From Schaalia sp. 19OD2882 (GTDB lineage Bacteria > Actinomycetota > Actinomycetes > Actinomycetales > Actinomycetaceae): DNA of 64,000 bases. Below are positions 17,007-24,722 of the stretch, in pieces. The DNA is taken from NCBI RefSeq assembly GCF_018986735.1, contig NZ_CP065521.1, forward strand, positions 1,736,001-1,800,000, in the 5' to 3' direction. The translations under genes and the position numbers were made by a program. Each line of letters starts with the position of its first letter. Position 1 is the first letter of the stretch. The notes under the pieces were generated by a model. That model was not told where the DNA came from. It saw only the letters and a list, made by a program, of their open reading frames with translations, and searched no databases.

Positions 17007-18248
17007 TCAGAAGCTGGGGACGAAGATCTCCACCCGCCGGTTGAGTTGGCGGCCCGCCGGGTTGTCGGAGCCGTCCGGGTTCTCGTTGGCGGCCACCGGC
17101 TGGGACTCCCCCTTGCCTTCGGCAGTGAGGTTCGCGGTCACGCCGGCGCCCTGCATGGCTGTGACCACGGCGTCGGCGCGCTCCTGGGAGAGCGTGAGGT
17201 TGAAGGCCTCGTCCGAGACGGAGTCGGTGTGTCCGGTCACGGTGGCGGCCGGCACCTTGAGGGTGGTGAAGACCTGGGCGACCTTGTCGATGGTGGCCCG
17301 GGCGTCCGGGCGGATCTCCGACTTGCCGAAGTCGAAGAGGACGCCGTCTTCAAGAGTGATGAGGGTTCCGCAGGCTTTGACGGGGGCGATTGCGGGAACG
17401 GGGGCCATCTTGCCGATCTTGCCGACGGGAGGCAGGGGCTTGGCGTCGATGAGGGTGCCGTTGACCGTGGCCTGGCCTTCGCCGTCGTTGACGATGCTGA
17501 GGCCGGGGCCGGCATAGGTGCCCGACCCGTCACCGTTGTTCGTGATGGCGACCGTGCCCGCGGAGTAGCTGCCGGACCCGTCACCGCCGACGATGATGGT
17601 CTGCCCCGTCTGCGAGTTCGAGTAGTTTCCGGAACCGTCAGCGCCCACCACCACCGTGATGAACGGGTCTGAGTAGTTGCCCGAACCGTCGGAGGCGACG
17701 ATGAGGGTTCGGGAGCCGTCAGAGTAGTTGCCCGAACCGTCGCCGCCGTTGATGATCGACACGGAACCGTCGGAGTAGTTTCCGGTGCCGTCCCCGCCGT
17801 TGATCGTCGCCCCTGTGCCATCGGAGCGGTTGGCGGACCCGTCCGGGCCGAAGACCGTGGCGCCGGAGACCAGGCCCGAAGCACCGCATTTGGCCGGTGA
17901 GACCCTCACACCCGGAATGCTCGTGAGCTCGGTGGTGGTGGACAGGTCAAAGCTTGCATCCTTCGAGGAGATCAGCGAGGTGTCCGGGACCACGAAGAGG
18001 GGGATCGGGGGGATCTCCCCGGGCGCGTAACCCGGCACTGCCGGCACGCCAGCAGCATCGGCGACTGCGCTTTCTTCGGCCGCGTCCTCGTCCGCAGGTG
18101 CCGCACTCTGGGCGGCTTCGGTCCGGGTGGGACTGGCGGAGGAGTTCGGGGCGGTGTTGCCACCGCAGGCGCTGAGGCCGACGAGGGCGAGGATCGCGGG
18201 AAGGGCAAGGGCAAATCGGGCAGTGACCGGGGTGCGGGATGTGCTCAT
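17007..18248 (-). CDS. Lipoprotein with Gly-rich repeats and C-terminal OmpA domain (copy 1)
   Basis: 413 residues. The signal peptide ends in LSAC (lipid Cys28), followed by a low-complexity linker and a conserved segment (VPAVPGYAPGEIPPIP). About eight repeats of roughly 17 residues follow, on the pattern GDGSGNYSDGxxxIxxG. The C-terminal OmpA-like domain (about 295-413; DFGKSEIRPDARATI, TGHTDSVSDEAFNLTLSQERAD, GRQLNRRVEIFVPSF) is the type that binds peptidoglycan. The protein is probably membrane-anchored and in contact with the wall. Start ATG at 18246-18248. It is the most diverged of three tandem paralogues. Repeats and domains are seen; a beta-solenoid fold and wall role are inferred. 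Confidence 0.88.
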   Translation of the reverse strand: MSTSRTPVTARFALALPAILALVGLSACGGNTAPNSSASPTRTEAAQSAAPADEDAAEESAVADAAGVPAVPGYAPGEIPPIPLFVVPDTSLISSKDASFDLSTTTELTSIPGVRVSPAKCGASGLVSGATVFGPDGSANRSDGTGATINGGDGTGNYSDGSVSIINGGDGSGNYSDGSRTLIVASDGSGNYSDPFITVVVGADGSGNYSNSQTGQTIIVGGDGSGSYSAGTVAITNNGDGSGTYAGPGLSIVNDGEGQATVNGTLIDAKPLPPVGKIGKMAPVPAIAPVKACGTLITLEDGVLFDFGKSEIRPDARATIDKVAQVFTTLKVPAATVTGHTDSVSDEAFNLTLSQERADAVVTAMQGAGVTANLTAEGKGESQPVAANENPDGSDNPAGRQLNRRVEIFVPSF

Positions 18249-18258
18249 GTGGGCACGA

Positions 18259-18264
18259 TACAAG
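18259..18264 (-). promoter_or_regulatory. CTTGTA motif 10 bases before copy 1
   Basis: CTTGTA ends exactly 10 bases before the ATG, as in both sister genes, although the surrounding bases differ. No Shine-Dalgarno is visible, so this may be a -10-like element for a very short or leaderless message. Confidence 0.4.
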
Positions 18265-18297
18265 TCTTTGTGCAAAGCCGCCACACAAAAGAGCAGG

Positions 18298-19566
18298 TCA
18301 GAAGGCCGGGACGAAGATCTCCACCCGGCGGTTGAGCTGACGGCCCGACGGATTGTCCGACCCGTCCGCATTCTCATTGGGAGCCACAGGCTGGGACTCC
18401 CCCTTGCCTTCGGCACTCAACGCGGCCTTGACCCCCACAGCCTGCAGCGCCTCGACCACCGCAGCAGCACGCTGCTCCGACAAAGTCTGATTGAAGGCCT
18501 CATCGGAAACCGAGTCGGTGTGCCCGGTCACCGTGGCACTGGGAACGGACAAGGAAGTGAAGACCCCCGCCAAAGTCGAAATGGTGGACCGGGCATCGGC
18601 ACGCACCTCCGACTTGCCGAAGTCGAAGAGCACACCGTCTTCCAAAGTGATGACCGTTCCGCAGGACTCGATCGGTTTGACAGCGGGAATCGGTGGGATC
18701 TTCTGGAGGCGGGCCAGAGGCGGGATCTTCTCCATGTGCACGGCCACGTCATTGATCTGGCCTGTGCCATCGCCGTGATTGACGATCGTCAGCCCCGGGC
18801 CTTCGTACCTGCCTGAGCCGTCACCGTCGTTGACGATCTGGACGTCACCGCGGGTGTAGTTCCCGGCGCCGCTGTCGTAGATGTTGATCTCCAGGCCCAT
18901 CGCCGGGTCCGTGAGGTTCGCGGCTCCCGACTCGTAGACGTTGACCTCACGGCCGGTGGTCACGTTCTTGTAGGAGGCGGCGCCGCTTTCATAGATGTCG
19001 ATGCTCTCCTGGGTGGCAGTGTTCTCGTAGTGGGCGGCGCCGTTGCCGTAGTTGGTGATCGTCACCGTCCCATCGGAGTAGTTGCCCGCACCATTGCCGT
19101 AGTTGACGACCTCCCTCCCGCTCTGACTGGTGTGTCCGGAACCGTCGCCGTACAGGACCGTCGTACCGGAGACCACCTGGGTCCCGTTGCACTTGGCGGC
19201 AGCCACGCTGACTCCGGGCACACCGGACAGTGCCTTGAAGGTCTCGATGGAGAACTTCGACTGCGCGCCGGAGACCACCGAAGTGTCCGGGAACTGGAAC
19301 ATGGGGATGGGCGGGATCTCGCCCGGCGCGAAGCCGGGCACCGCAGGCAGACCGGACAGGTCGGTCCGCACCTGCGATGAGGAGGCGGAACTCTCGCCTG
19401 CCTCACCATCGCTCAGGACGGAGGTCTTCTCCGCAGTGGCCCCGGCGGACTGGTCCTGGCCCGACCCACCGGAAGAGCCACCGCACCCCGTAAGGCAGGA
19501 CGCGGCCAAGGCGAGGACGGCAATGCACACACAGGAAGTCACGCGGGATCGGCGCAGGGTCACCAT
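18298..19566 (-). CDS. Lipoprotein with Gly-rich repeats and C-terminal OmpA domain (copy 2)
   Basis: 422 residues, same architecture as its neighbours: lipobox LTGC with lipid Cys28, the LPAVPGFAPGEIPPIP segment, about eight 17-residue repeats and an OmpA domain. Its repeats vary more, with a run built on YESGA/YDSGA (YESGAASYKNVTTGREVNV and similar) in place of GDGSG. The C-terminal OmpA segment is identical at DNA level to copy 3 over 325 bases, ending RRVEIFVPAF. Start ATG at 19564-19566. The spacing to copy 1 is 49 bases and holds only the CTTGTA motif region, so each gene may have its own promoter. Confidence 0.88.
   Translation of the reverse strand: MVTLRRSRVTSCVCIAVLALAASCLTGCGGSSGGSGQDQSAGATAEKTSVLSDGEAGESSASSSQVRTDLSGLPAVPGFAPGEIPPIPMFQFPDTSVVSGAQSKFSIETFKALSGVPGVSVAAAKCNGTQVVSGTTVLYGDGSGHTSQSGREVVNYGNGAGNYSDGTVTITNYGNGAAHYENTATQESIDIYESGAASYKNVTTGREVNVYESGAANLTDPAMGLEINIYDSGAGNYTRGDVQIVNDGDGSGRYEGPGLTIVNHGDGTGQINDVAVHMEKIPPLARLQKIPPIPAVKPIESCGTVITLEDGVLFDFGKSEVRADARSTISTLAGVFTSLSVPSATVTGHTDSVSDEAFNQTLSEQRAAAVVEALQAVGVKAALSAEGKGESQPVAPNENADGSDNPSGRQLNRRVEIFVPAF
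18307..18631. repeat. 325-bp direct repeat, arm A (in copy 2)
   Basis: By eye, identical base for base to 19657-19981 at a constant offset of 1350. It spans most of the OmpA-domain coding sequence. Identity breaks off on both sides. Confidence 0.9.
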
Positions 19567-19576
19567 GTGGAGACTC

Positions 19577-19582
19577 TACAAG
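19577..19582 (-). promoter_or_regulatory. CTTGTA motif 10 bases before copy 2
   Basis: Same motif and same 10-base spacing to ATG as in copies 1 and 3. A further shared TGCTCTTT lies about 24 bases upstream of it here and 23 upstream in copy 1. Confidence 0.4.
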
Positions 19583-19647
19583 AGCCTGTGGTCTCCAGTC
19601 CCGGCGAAAGAGCAGACGATCACAGGCTGGACATGGGAATGAGAACC

Positions 19648-20928
19648 TCAGAAGTTCGGGACGAAGATCTCCACCCGGCGGTTGAGCTGACGGCCCGACG
19701 GATTGTCCGACCCGTCCGCATTCTCATTGGGAGCCACAGGCTGGGACTCCCCCTTGCCTTCGGCACTCAACGCGGCCTTGACCCCCACAGCCTGCAGCGC
19801 CTCGACCACCGCAGCAGCACGCTGCTCCGACAAAGTCTGATTGAAGGCCTCATCGGAAACCGAGTCGGTGTGCCCGGTCACCGTGGCACTGGGAACGGAC
19901 AAGGAAGTGAAGACCCCCGCCAAAGTCGAAATGGTGGACCGGGCATCGGCACGCACCTCCGACTTGCCGAAGTCGAAGAGCGCGCTGTCCTCGACGAGGA
20001 TCAGCGTGCCACAGGACTCGGTGGGAGCCACCGCCGGCAGCGGCTTGAGTCTGCCGAGCTTGCCGACAGGAGGGAGAGGCTCAGCCGCCACCCTCACTCC
20101 GTTGACGTCCGCCCACCCTTCTCCCTCATTGGAAATGACCAGGGTCCGCGACTGGTAACGTCCGGAACCGTCACCGAAGTTGGTCACGGAAACCTCCCCC
20201 CAGGTGACGCTTCCACCCCCGTCGCCCGCAATGGAGATCGACAGGTCCGCAGCCGGATCGTCCAGGTGTCCGGATCCGTCGGAGTGGAGCAGGATCTGCA
20301 ATCCGCTGGTCAGGTCGTTGTAGTTCCCCGACCCGTCGGGGAGGACGTTGAGGTTCTGCTGGGTGACGATGTTCTGGTGGACAACCGAACCGTCGCCGTG
20401 GTTGACGATGTTCACGGTGCCGTCCGAGTAGGTGCCCATGCCCGTGCCGTTGCCGGCCGCCGACGTCCCGTCCTGGGCCGTTTCCCCACCGTCGTCCGGG
20501 TGGAGCACCGTCCACCCGGGTTTCACGCCGCTGCCTTCACAGGTGGCCAGCTCGACGAAGATTCCCGGAGTCGAAGCCAGGGCCTTCGCGCTCTCGGAGG
20601 TGAAGGTGGAGGAGGCTCCGGCGACGATCGACGGGTCGGGGATGCGGACCAACGGGATGGGCGGGATCTGCCCCGGAGCGTATCCGGGGACGGTGGGCAC
20701 CTTCGCCAGAGCGGCGCCGGAGACGAGTCCGTCGCCGTCGGCCCCGTCCTCGCCTTCACTGTCGTCCTGGCCCGGGCCCTCGGCGTCCTGCCACTGGTGC
20801 GCTGCGGGATCCACCTCGGTCGGGCCGTGCAGCAGCGTGATCCCACATCCGGTGAGGGGGACGAGGACGAGGGCGCCTGATGCAGCCAACCGGGCCATGC
20901 GGTGCACACGAGTGCGGCGAGTCGACAT
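19648..20928 (-). CDS. Lipoprotein with Gly-rich repeats and C-terminal OmpA domain (copy 3)
   Basis: 426 residues with lipobox LTGC (lipid Cys28 again), the VPTVPGYAPGQIPPIP segment, degenerate Gly-rich repeats (for example GTYSDGTVNIVNHGDGS, FGDGSGRYQSRTLVISN) and a C-terminal OmpA domain ending RRVEIFVPNF. The last 325 coding bases before the final residues are identical to copy 2, while the repeat region and signal peptide are clearly different. That implies recent gene conversion of the OmpA domain rather than a fresh whole-gene duplication. The start at 20926-20928 follows the shared CTTGTA motif. Confidence 0.88.
   Translation of the reverse strand: MSTRRTRVHRMARLAASGALVLVPLTGCGITLLHGPTEVDPAAHQWQDAEGPGQDDSEGEDGADGDGLVSGAALAKVPTVPGYAPGQIPPIPLVRIPDPSIVAGASSTFTSESAKALASTPGIFVELATCEGSGVKPGWTVLHPDDGGETAQDGTSAAGNGTGMGTYSDGTVNIVNHGDGSVVHQNIVTQQNLNVLPDGSGNYNDLTSGLQILLHSDGSGHLDDPAADLSISIAGDGGGSVTWGEVSVTNFGDGSGRYQSRTLVISNEGEGWADVNGVRVAAEPLPPVGKLGRLKPLPAVAPTESCGTLILVEDSALFDFGKSEVRADARSTISTLAGVFTSLSVPSATVTGHTDSVSDEAFNQTLSEQRAAAVVEALQAVGVKAALSAEGKGESQPVAPNENADGSDNPSGRQLNRRVEIFVPNF
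19657..19981. repeat. 325-bp direct repeat, arm B (in copy 3)
   Basis: Partner of 18307-18631. The two arms could recombine and delete one gene, or maintain identity by gene conversion. Confidence 0.9.
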
Positions 20929-20938
20929 GTCCCGAGGC

Positions 20939-20944
20939 TACAAG
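20939..20944 (-). promoter_or_regulatory. CTTGTA motif 10 bases before copy 3
   Basis: Third occurrence with the same 10-base distance to ATG. A TTGACC lies upstream, but the spacing of about 22 bases is long for a standard promoter. Confidence 0.4.
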
Positions 20945-21086
20945 AACTTGCGCAGTGACCGCGCAGGTCAACCGTGTCCCGACACCCGCTGATGACACCC
21001 GTGCGATCCCGTACCAGGGGCCTGCGGGCGTCATCCGAGCCACCGCGGTCTGCGACGAACAGCCCGCAGCTCCGGAGCAGGGCCCC

Positions 21087-22841
21087 TCAGCGCAGGGCCC
21101 GGTTCACCGCGGAGATCACCGCCTTGTACGTCGCCCTGGTGATGGACGGGTCGATGCCCACACCCCACACGATCTTCCCGTCCACGGCGGCCTCCACATA
21201 GGACGCCGCCTTGGCGTCACGGCCCTGACTCATCGCGTGCTCGGCGTAGTCGAGGATCCTCACATCCAGGTCGAAGCCGTGCAGGGCCTGCACGAAGGCG
21301 TCGATCGGGCCGTTGCCGTCGGCCTCGACCTCGACCGGAGTCCCTTTGTCACGCAGGGTCACCGCCAGGTGAACCGTGTCCTCACTGTCGGTGGCCACCC
21401 GCGAGGTGCCCAGCTCGAAACGACCCCACGGGACCAGACCCTGCGCTGCGGAGGTCGGCAGGTACTCGTCGGCGAAGATCTGCCAGAGCTGACCGGGGTC
21501 GATCTCGCCGCCGAAGGTGTCCGTGTGGTGCTGGACCACGCGGGAGAACTCGATCTGCAGGCGGCGCGGCAGGTCCAGGTTGTGGGAGGCGGACATGAGG
21601 TAGGCGACGCCGCCCTTTCCGGACTGGCTGTTCACGCGCACGACGGCCTCGTAGGAGCGGCCCACGTCATGCGGGTCGATCGGCAGGTAGGGCAGCTCCC
21701 AGACGACGTCCTCCTCGACGCCGCCGGCCTCGGCCACCTTGGCCTTGCGAGCGGCGAATCCCTTCTTGATGGCGTCCTGATGGGACCCGGAAAAGCTCGT
21801 GTACACGAGTTCACCCACGTACGGGGTGCGCGCCGGGGTCTCCATCGACGTGCAGTACTCGACCGTGCGGCGGATCTCGTCCACGTCGGACAAGTCGACG
21901 CCCGGGTCGATCCCTTGGCTGAACAGGTTCAGACCCAGCGTCACCAGGTCGACGTTGCCGGTGCGTTCCCCTTGGCCCAGAAGGCATCCTTCAATGCGGT
22001 CTGCGCCGGCCAGGACTGCCAGCTCGGCGGAGGCCACACCGGTGCCGCGGTCATTGTGCGGGTGGGCGGAAAGGGCGATGAAGTCGCGTCGGCTGAGGTG
22101 GCGGCTCATGTATTCGATCTGGTCGGCGTACACATTCGGTGTGGCGCGTTCGACGGTGGCCGGCAGGTTGAGGATGATCTCCCGGTCATGGGCGGGCTCC
22201 CACACGTCCATGACCGACTCGCAGATCTCCAGGGCGAAGTGCAATTCGGTGTCGACGAAGATCTCCGGCGAGTACTCGAAGCCGAAGATCGTGTCCTCCC
22301 CCAGGACCTTGTCGGCGCGGGCGATGACCTCACGTGTGCCGTCCACGGCAAGTTCCACGGTCTGGGAGCGGTCATTGCGGAAGACGAGTTGGCGGAACAG
22401 GGGCGAGGTGGCGTTGTACAGGTGGACGGTGGCGCGGGGCAGTCCGACGAGGGCGTCCATGGTGCGTTCGATGAGTTCGGCACGCGACTGGGTCAGAACC
22501 GACAAGGTGACGTCCTCGGGCACTGCGTCGGCCTGGACCAGGGAGCGGACGAAGTCGAAGTCGGTCTGTGAGGCGGCTGGGAAGCCGATCTCGATCTCCT
22601 TGTAGCCCAGACGCACAAGCAGGTCGAACATGCGGCGCTTGCGGGCGGGGTCCATCGGCTCGATGAGGGACTGGTTGCCGTCACGCAGGTCGGTGGACAG
22701 CCATCGGGGGGCCGCAGTCATGCGGCGTGAGGGCCACTGGCGGTCGGGCAGGTCGATGGGGTTCGTGTCGAGGAAGGCACGGTACTTGCGTACGGGCATC
22801 CCGGAGGAGGTGGGGGTGGGAACATGGCCGGTGGTCTTCAA
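21087..22841 (-). CDS. leuA: 2-isopropylmalate synthase (actinobacterial long form)
   Basis: First committed step of leucine synthesis: acetyl-CoA plus 2-oxoisovalerate. 584 residues. The HMGL-like barrel has STDLRDGNQSLIEPM near the N-terminus and the metal-site SAHPHNDRGTG. The C-terminal LeuA dimer domain gives leucine feedback control. The start is TTG at 22839-22841, supported by AAGGAAG 7 bases upstream; no ATG lies close. A leader peptide gene and competing hairpins lie upstream, so expression is probably set by leucyl-tRNA supply. The gap of 158 bases downstream holds inverted segments but no gene. Confidence 0.95.
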   Translation of the reverse strand: MKTTGHVPTPTSSGMPVRKYRAFLDTNPIDLPDRQWPSRRMTAAPRWLSTDLRDGNQSLIEPMDPARKRRMFDLLVRLGYKEIEIGFPAASQTDFDFVRSLVQADAVPEDVTLSVLTQSRAELIERTMDALVGLPRATVHLYNATSPLFRQLVFRNDRSQTVELAVDGTREVIARADKVLGEDTIFGFEYSPEIFVDTELHFALEICESVMDVWEPAHDREIILNLPATVERATPNVYADQIEYMSRHLSRRDFIALSAHPHNDRGTGVASAELAVLAGADRIEGCLLGQGERTGNVDLVTLGLNLFSQGIDPGVDLSDVDEIRRTVEYCTSMETPARTPYVGELVYTSFSGSHQDAIKKGFAARKAKVAEAGGVEEDVVWELPYLPIDPHDVGRSYEAVVRVNSQSGKGGVAYLMSASHNLDLPRRLQIEFSRVVQHHTDTFGGEIDPGQLWQIFADEYLPTSAAQGLVPWGRFELGTSRVATDSEDTVHLAVTLRDKGTPVEVEADGNGPIDAFVQALHGFDLDVRILDYAEHAMSQGRDAKAASYVEAAVDGKIVWGVGIDPSITRATYKAVISAVNRALR

Positions 22842-22854
22842 CGCGGGTCTTCCT

Positions 22855-22930
22855 TCGTCGCTGGGCTGGGTGGGCCGGGCACGACGTCAGCCGCGACGAG
22901 GATCCGACCCTTTCAGGCCCCGTCGCGGCT
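22855..22930 (-). promoter_or_regulatory. leuA attenuator region with competing pairings
   Basis: Segment 22922-22930 (inside the leader, AGCCGCGAC) is perfectly complementary to 22889-22897. The overlapping segment 22893-22899 is also complementary to 22855-22861, which abuts the leuA Shine-Dalgarno. The two pairings exclude each other, so ribosome position on the leader could decide access to the leuA start. Which state is on cannot be settled by eye. Confidence 0.5.
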
Positions 22931-22954
22931 CAGAAGCAGGAGGCGAGCGCGCAT
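22913..22954 (-). CDS. Leucine leader peptide (attenuation) upstream of leuA
   Basis: A 13-residue reading frame, MRARLLLLSRDGA, with four consecutive Leu codons (CTC CTG CTT CTG), 71 bases before leuA on the same strand. GAGG lies 2 bases before its ATG. This is the classic form of an amino-acid-sensing leader; leu leaders are known upstream of actinobacterial leuA. Too short for standard gene calling. Confidence 0.7.
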   Translation of the reverse strand: MRARLLLLSRDGA

Positions 22955-23031
22955 GGCCTCACTCTAACTGCGCCGTTGGGCCGGTGTGCCACGGCGCACA
23001 CATCGTGGACACGGTGTGCGGCGCAGAGCCC

Positions 23032-24087
23032 TCACAGGCACGCCCGCCACGGGATGGGGCTGGCCCGGCCGGGCGCCGCGCCGAAACGGCCCGCGAGCTT
23101 CGCCCCGCAGGTGGGGCAGGTGCCCGCCGGGGTCAAGCGGTAGTCGGTGACGGCGAAGCGGTCGCGCCGAATGAGCACCTCAGCGCAGTGTGCACACCGG
23201 GTCGTCCCACCCTGGCGGTCGCGGACATTGCCCGTGTACACGTGGTGCAGTCCTTCGGACAGGGCCACTTCGCGGGCCCGCGTCAAGGTCGAGGGCGGGG
23301 TGGGCGGGTGGTCCCTCATGCGGTGGTCCGGGTGGAAGGCGCTGAAGTGCAGGGGCACGTCGGGGCCGGCGTGGTCGAGGATCCAGCGGACTTGGGCGCG
23401 CAGCAGCCGCTGGTCGTCATTGAGGCCCGGGATGAGCAAACTCGTGAGTTCCATCCACATGCGCCCGCGCGCGGCCACCCAGGCGATGGTTTCCAGGACG
23501 TCGTCCAGGTCGGCGCCCGTGAGGCGCCGGTGGAGGTCACGGTCGAAGGCTTTGAGGTCGATGTTGGTGGCGTCCATGGCGTCGAAGAAGGCGGGGCGGG
23601 CCGGGGCGCTGATCCAACCTGCGGTGACGGCGACCGTACGGATTCCCCCGTCATGGCAGGCGTCGGCGACGTCGACGGCGTATTCGGCGAAGACCACTGG
23701 GTCGTTGTAGGTGAAGGCGACCTGGTCGATGTCGTGGTCCGCGCACCATGAGGCAATGCGTTGCGGAGTGGCGACCTGCGCCAGGGTGTCCCACCGGCGA
23801 GAGGTGGAGATCTCCCAGTTCTGGCAGAAGCGGCACCCGAGATTGCATCCTGCGGTGCCGAAGGACAGGACAGGTGTTGCCGGGTGGAAGTGGTTGAGGG
23901 GCTTCTTCTCGATGGGGTCCACGGCGAATCCGCTGGAGCGTCCCCATGTGCTCAGGTGGATGTCGCCTTCTCGGGCCTCGCGCACGAAGCAGTACCCGCG
24001 CTGTCCCTCTCGCAGGCGGCAGTGACGCGGGCACAGGTCGCACTGCAGGCGTCCGTCCGAGAGTCGGGTGTGCCAGCGCCCGATCAT
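23032..24087 (-). CDS. amrS: AmmeMemoRadiSam system radical SAM protein
   Basis: A 351-residue radical SAM enzyme with the cluster motif C81-x3-C85-x2-C88 in FGTAGCNLGCRFCQNWE. An N-terminal Cys cluster (CDLCPRHCRL, GYCFVRE) is typical of the AmrS/PflA-like branch. A C-terminal extension carries CAHC and CPTC, a probable zinc-ribbon or rubredoxin-like site. The start ATG 24087 overlaps the preceding stop by one base, with GGAG 5 bases upstream; GTG at 24090 is an alternative. It is last in the three-gene set Memo-AMMECR1-AmrS. The substrate is unknown in the family. Confidence 0.9.
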   Translation of the reverse strand: MIGRWHTRLSDGRLQCDLCPRHCRLREGQRGYCFVREAREGDIHLSTWGRSSGFAVDPIEKKPLNHFHPATPVLSFGTAGCNLGCRFCQNWEISTSRRWDTLAQVATPQRIASWCADHDIDQVAFTYNDPVVFAEYAVDVADACHDGGIRTVAVTAGWISAPARPAFFDAMDATNIDLKAFDRDLHRRLTGADLDDVLETIAWVAARGRMWMELTSLLIPGLNDDQRLLRAQVRWILDHAGPDVPLHFSAFHPDHRMRDHPPTPPSTLTRAREVALSEGLHHVYTGNVRDRQGGTTRCAHCAEVLIRRDRFAVTDYRLTPAGTCPTCGAKLAGRFGAAPGRASPIPWRACL

Positions 24088-24722
24088 CACTTCTCCGTTT
24101 CGGTGAAGGAGTGGACCTGGTAGGTCTGCAGGTGCGTGTGTGGCCCCCAGTGGTGGGAGGGCATGCCGGCTTTTCGGGTCAGGTGGGCCAGGAAGTCGTG
24201 GGGGTCGGGCAACTGCTGCCAGACCTGTGGCAGGAAGGTGGCGCGGTGGGTTCCGTCGATCCACACGACCCCGTCGATTCCGGGCCGTAGGGCGCCCAGG
24301 GCGTCGTCGCGGCAGGACACGTCCAGGGGTTTCGGGGCCGTCAGGACGCTGACTTCGATGCGGATCCTCCCGAGTTCTCCGGGGGTGAGGCGCGGGAAGC
24401 GGGGATCGAGGGTGCCTGCGGCCACGGCGTTGGCGGCTGCGTCCTGACGAAGGGAGCGGTGGGCCTGCAGGGTGCCGACGCATCCGCGCAGGTGCCCGTC
24501 CAGGGTGAGAGTGACGAAGCATGCGCCGGGCGCATCCAGGGCTGCCTCGACATCGGGGGCGACCTGGAGCCTCGGTTCTACTGAGCCATCCCTTCCGGAG
24601 CCCTTTCCCTCCGACGAGGGCGGCGCCCCGGGGGCTATCTCCTCTTCCAGGGCGCACCGGACGATGCGCAGCAGCTCCTGCCCCGCACCGTGGGCCAGAG
24701 GCGTGTGAGTCGTGGCGTTCAT
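24087..24722 (-). CDS. amrA: AmmeMemoRadiSam system protein A (AMMECR1 domain)
   Basis: 211 residues with the AMMECR1 core: ACFVTLTLDGHLRGCVGTLQAHRSL (the LRGC-type motif), DPRFPRLTPGELGRIRIEVSVL and ATFLPQVWQQLPDPHDFLAHLTRKAG. A short Gly/Pro/Ser-rich insertion lies near residues 30-48. The start overlaps the stop of the Memo gene (ATGA) and the stop abuts amrS, so the three are translated as a unit. Biochemical role unknown; probably acts with Memo and the radical SAM enzyme. Confidence 0.92.
   Translation of the reverse strand: MNATTHTPLAHGAGQELLRIVRCALEEEIAPGAPPSSEGKGSGRDGSVEPRLQVAPDVEAALDAPGACFVTLTLDGHLRGCVGTLQAHRSLRQDAAANAVAAGTLDPRFPRLTPGELGRIRIEVSVLTAPKPLDVSCRDDALGALRPGIDGVVWIDGTHRATFLPQVWQQLPDPHDFLAHLTRKAGMPSHHWGPHTHLQTYQVHSFTETEK

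Noticed and set aside
17450..17850. Short tandem repeats that might be a CRISPR or minisatellite.
   Set aside because: They are in-frame 51-base coding repeats with variable sequence, giving the GDGSGNYSDG protein motif; no constant repeat with unique spacers.
21016..21087. Bipartite complementary segments after leuA as a terminator.
   Set aside because: Two imperfectly nested 7-8 base pairings over 70 bases are weak evidence next to the clear hairpins elsewhere.
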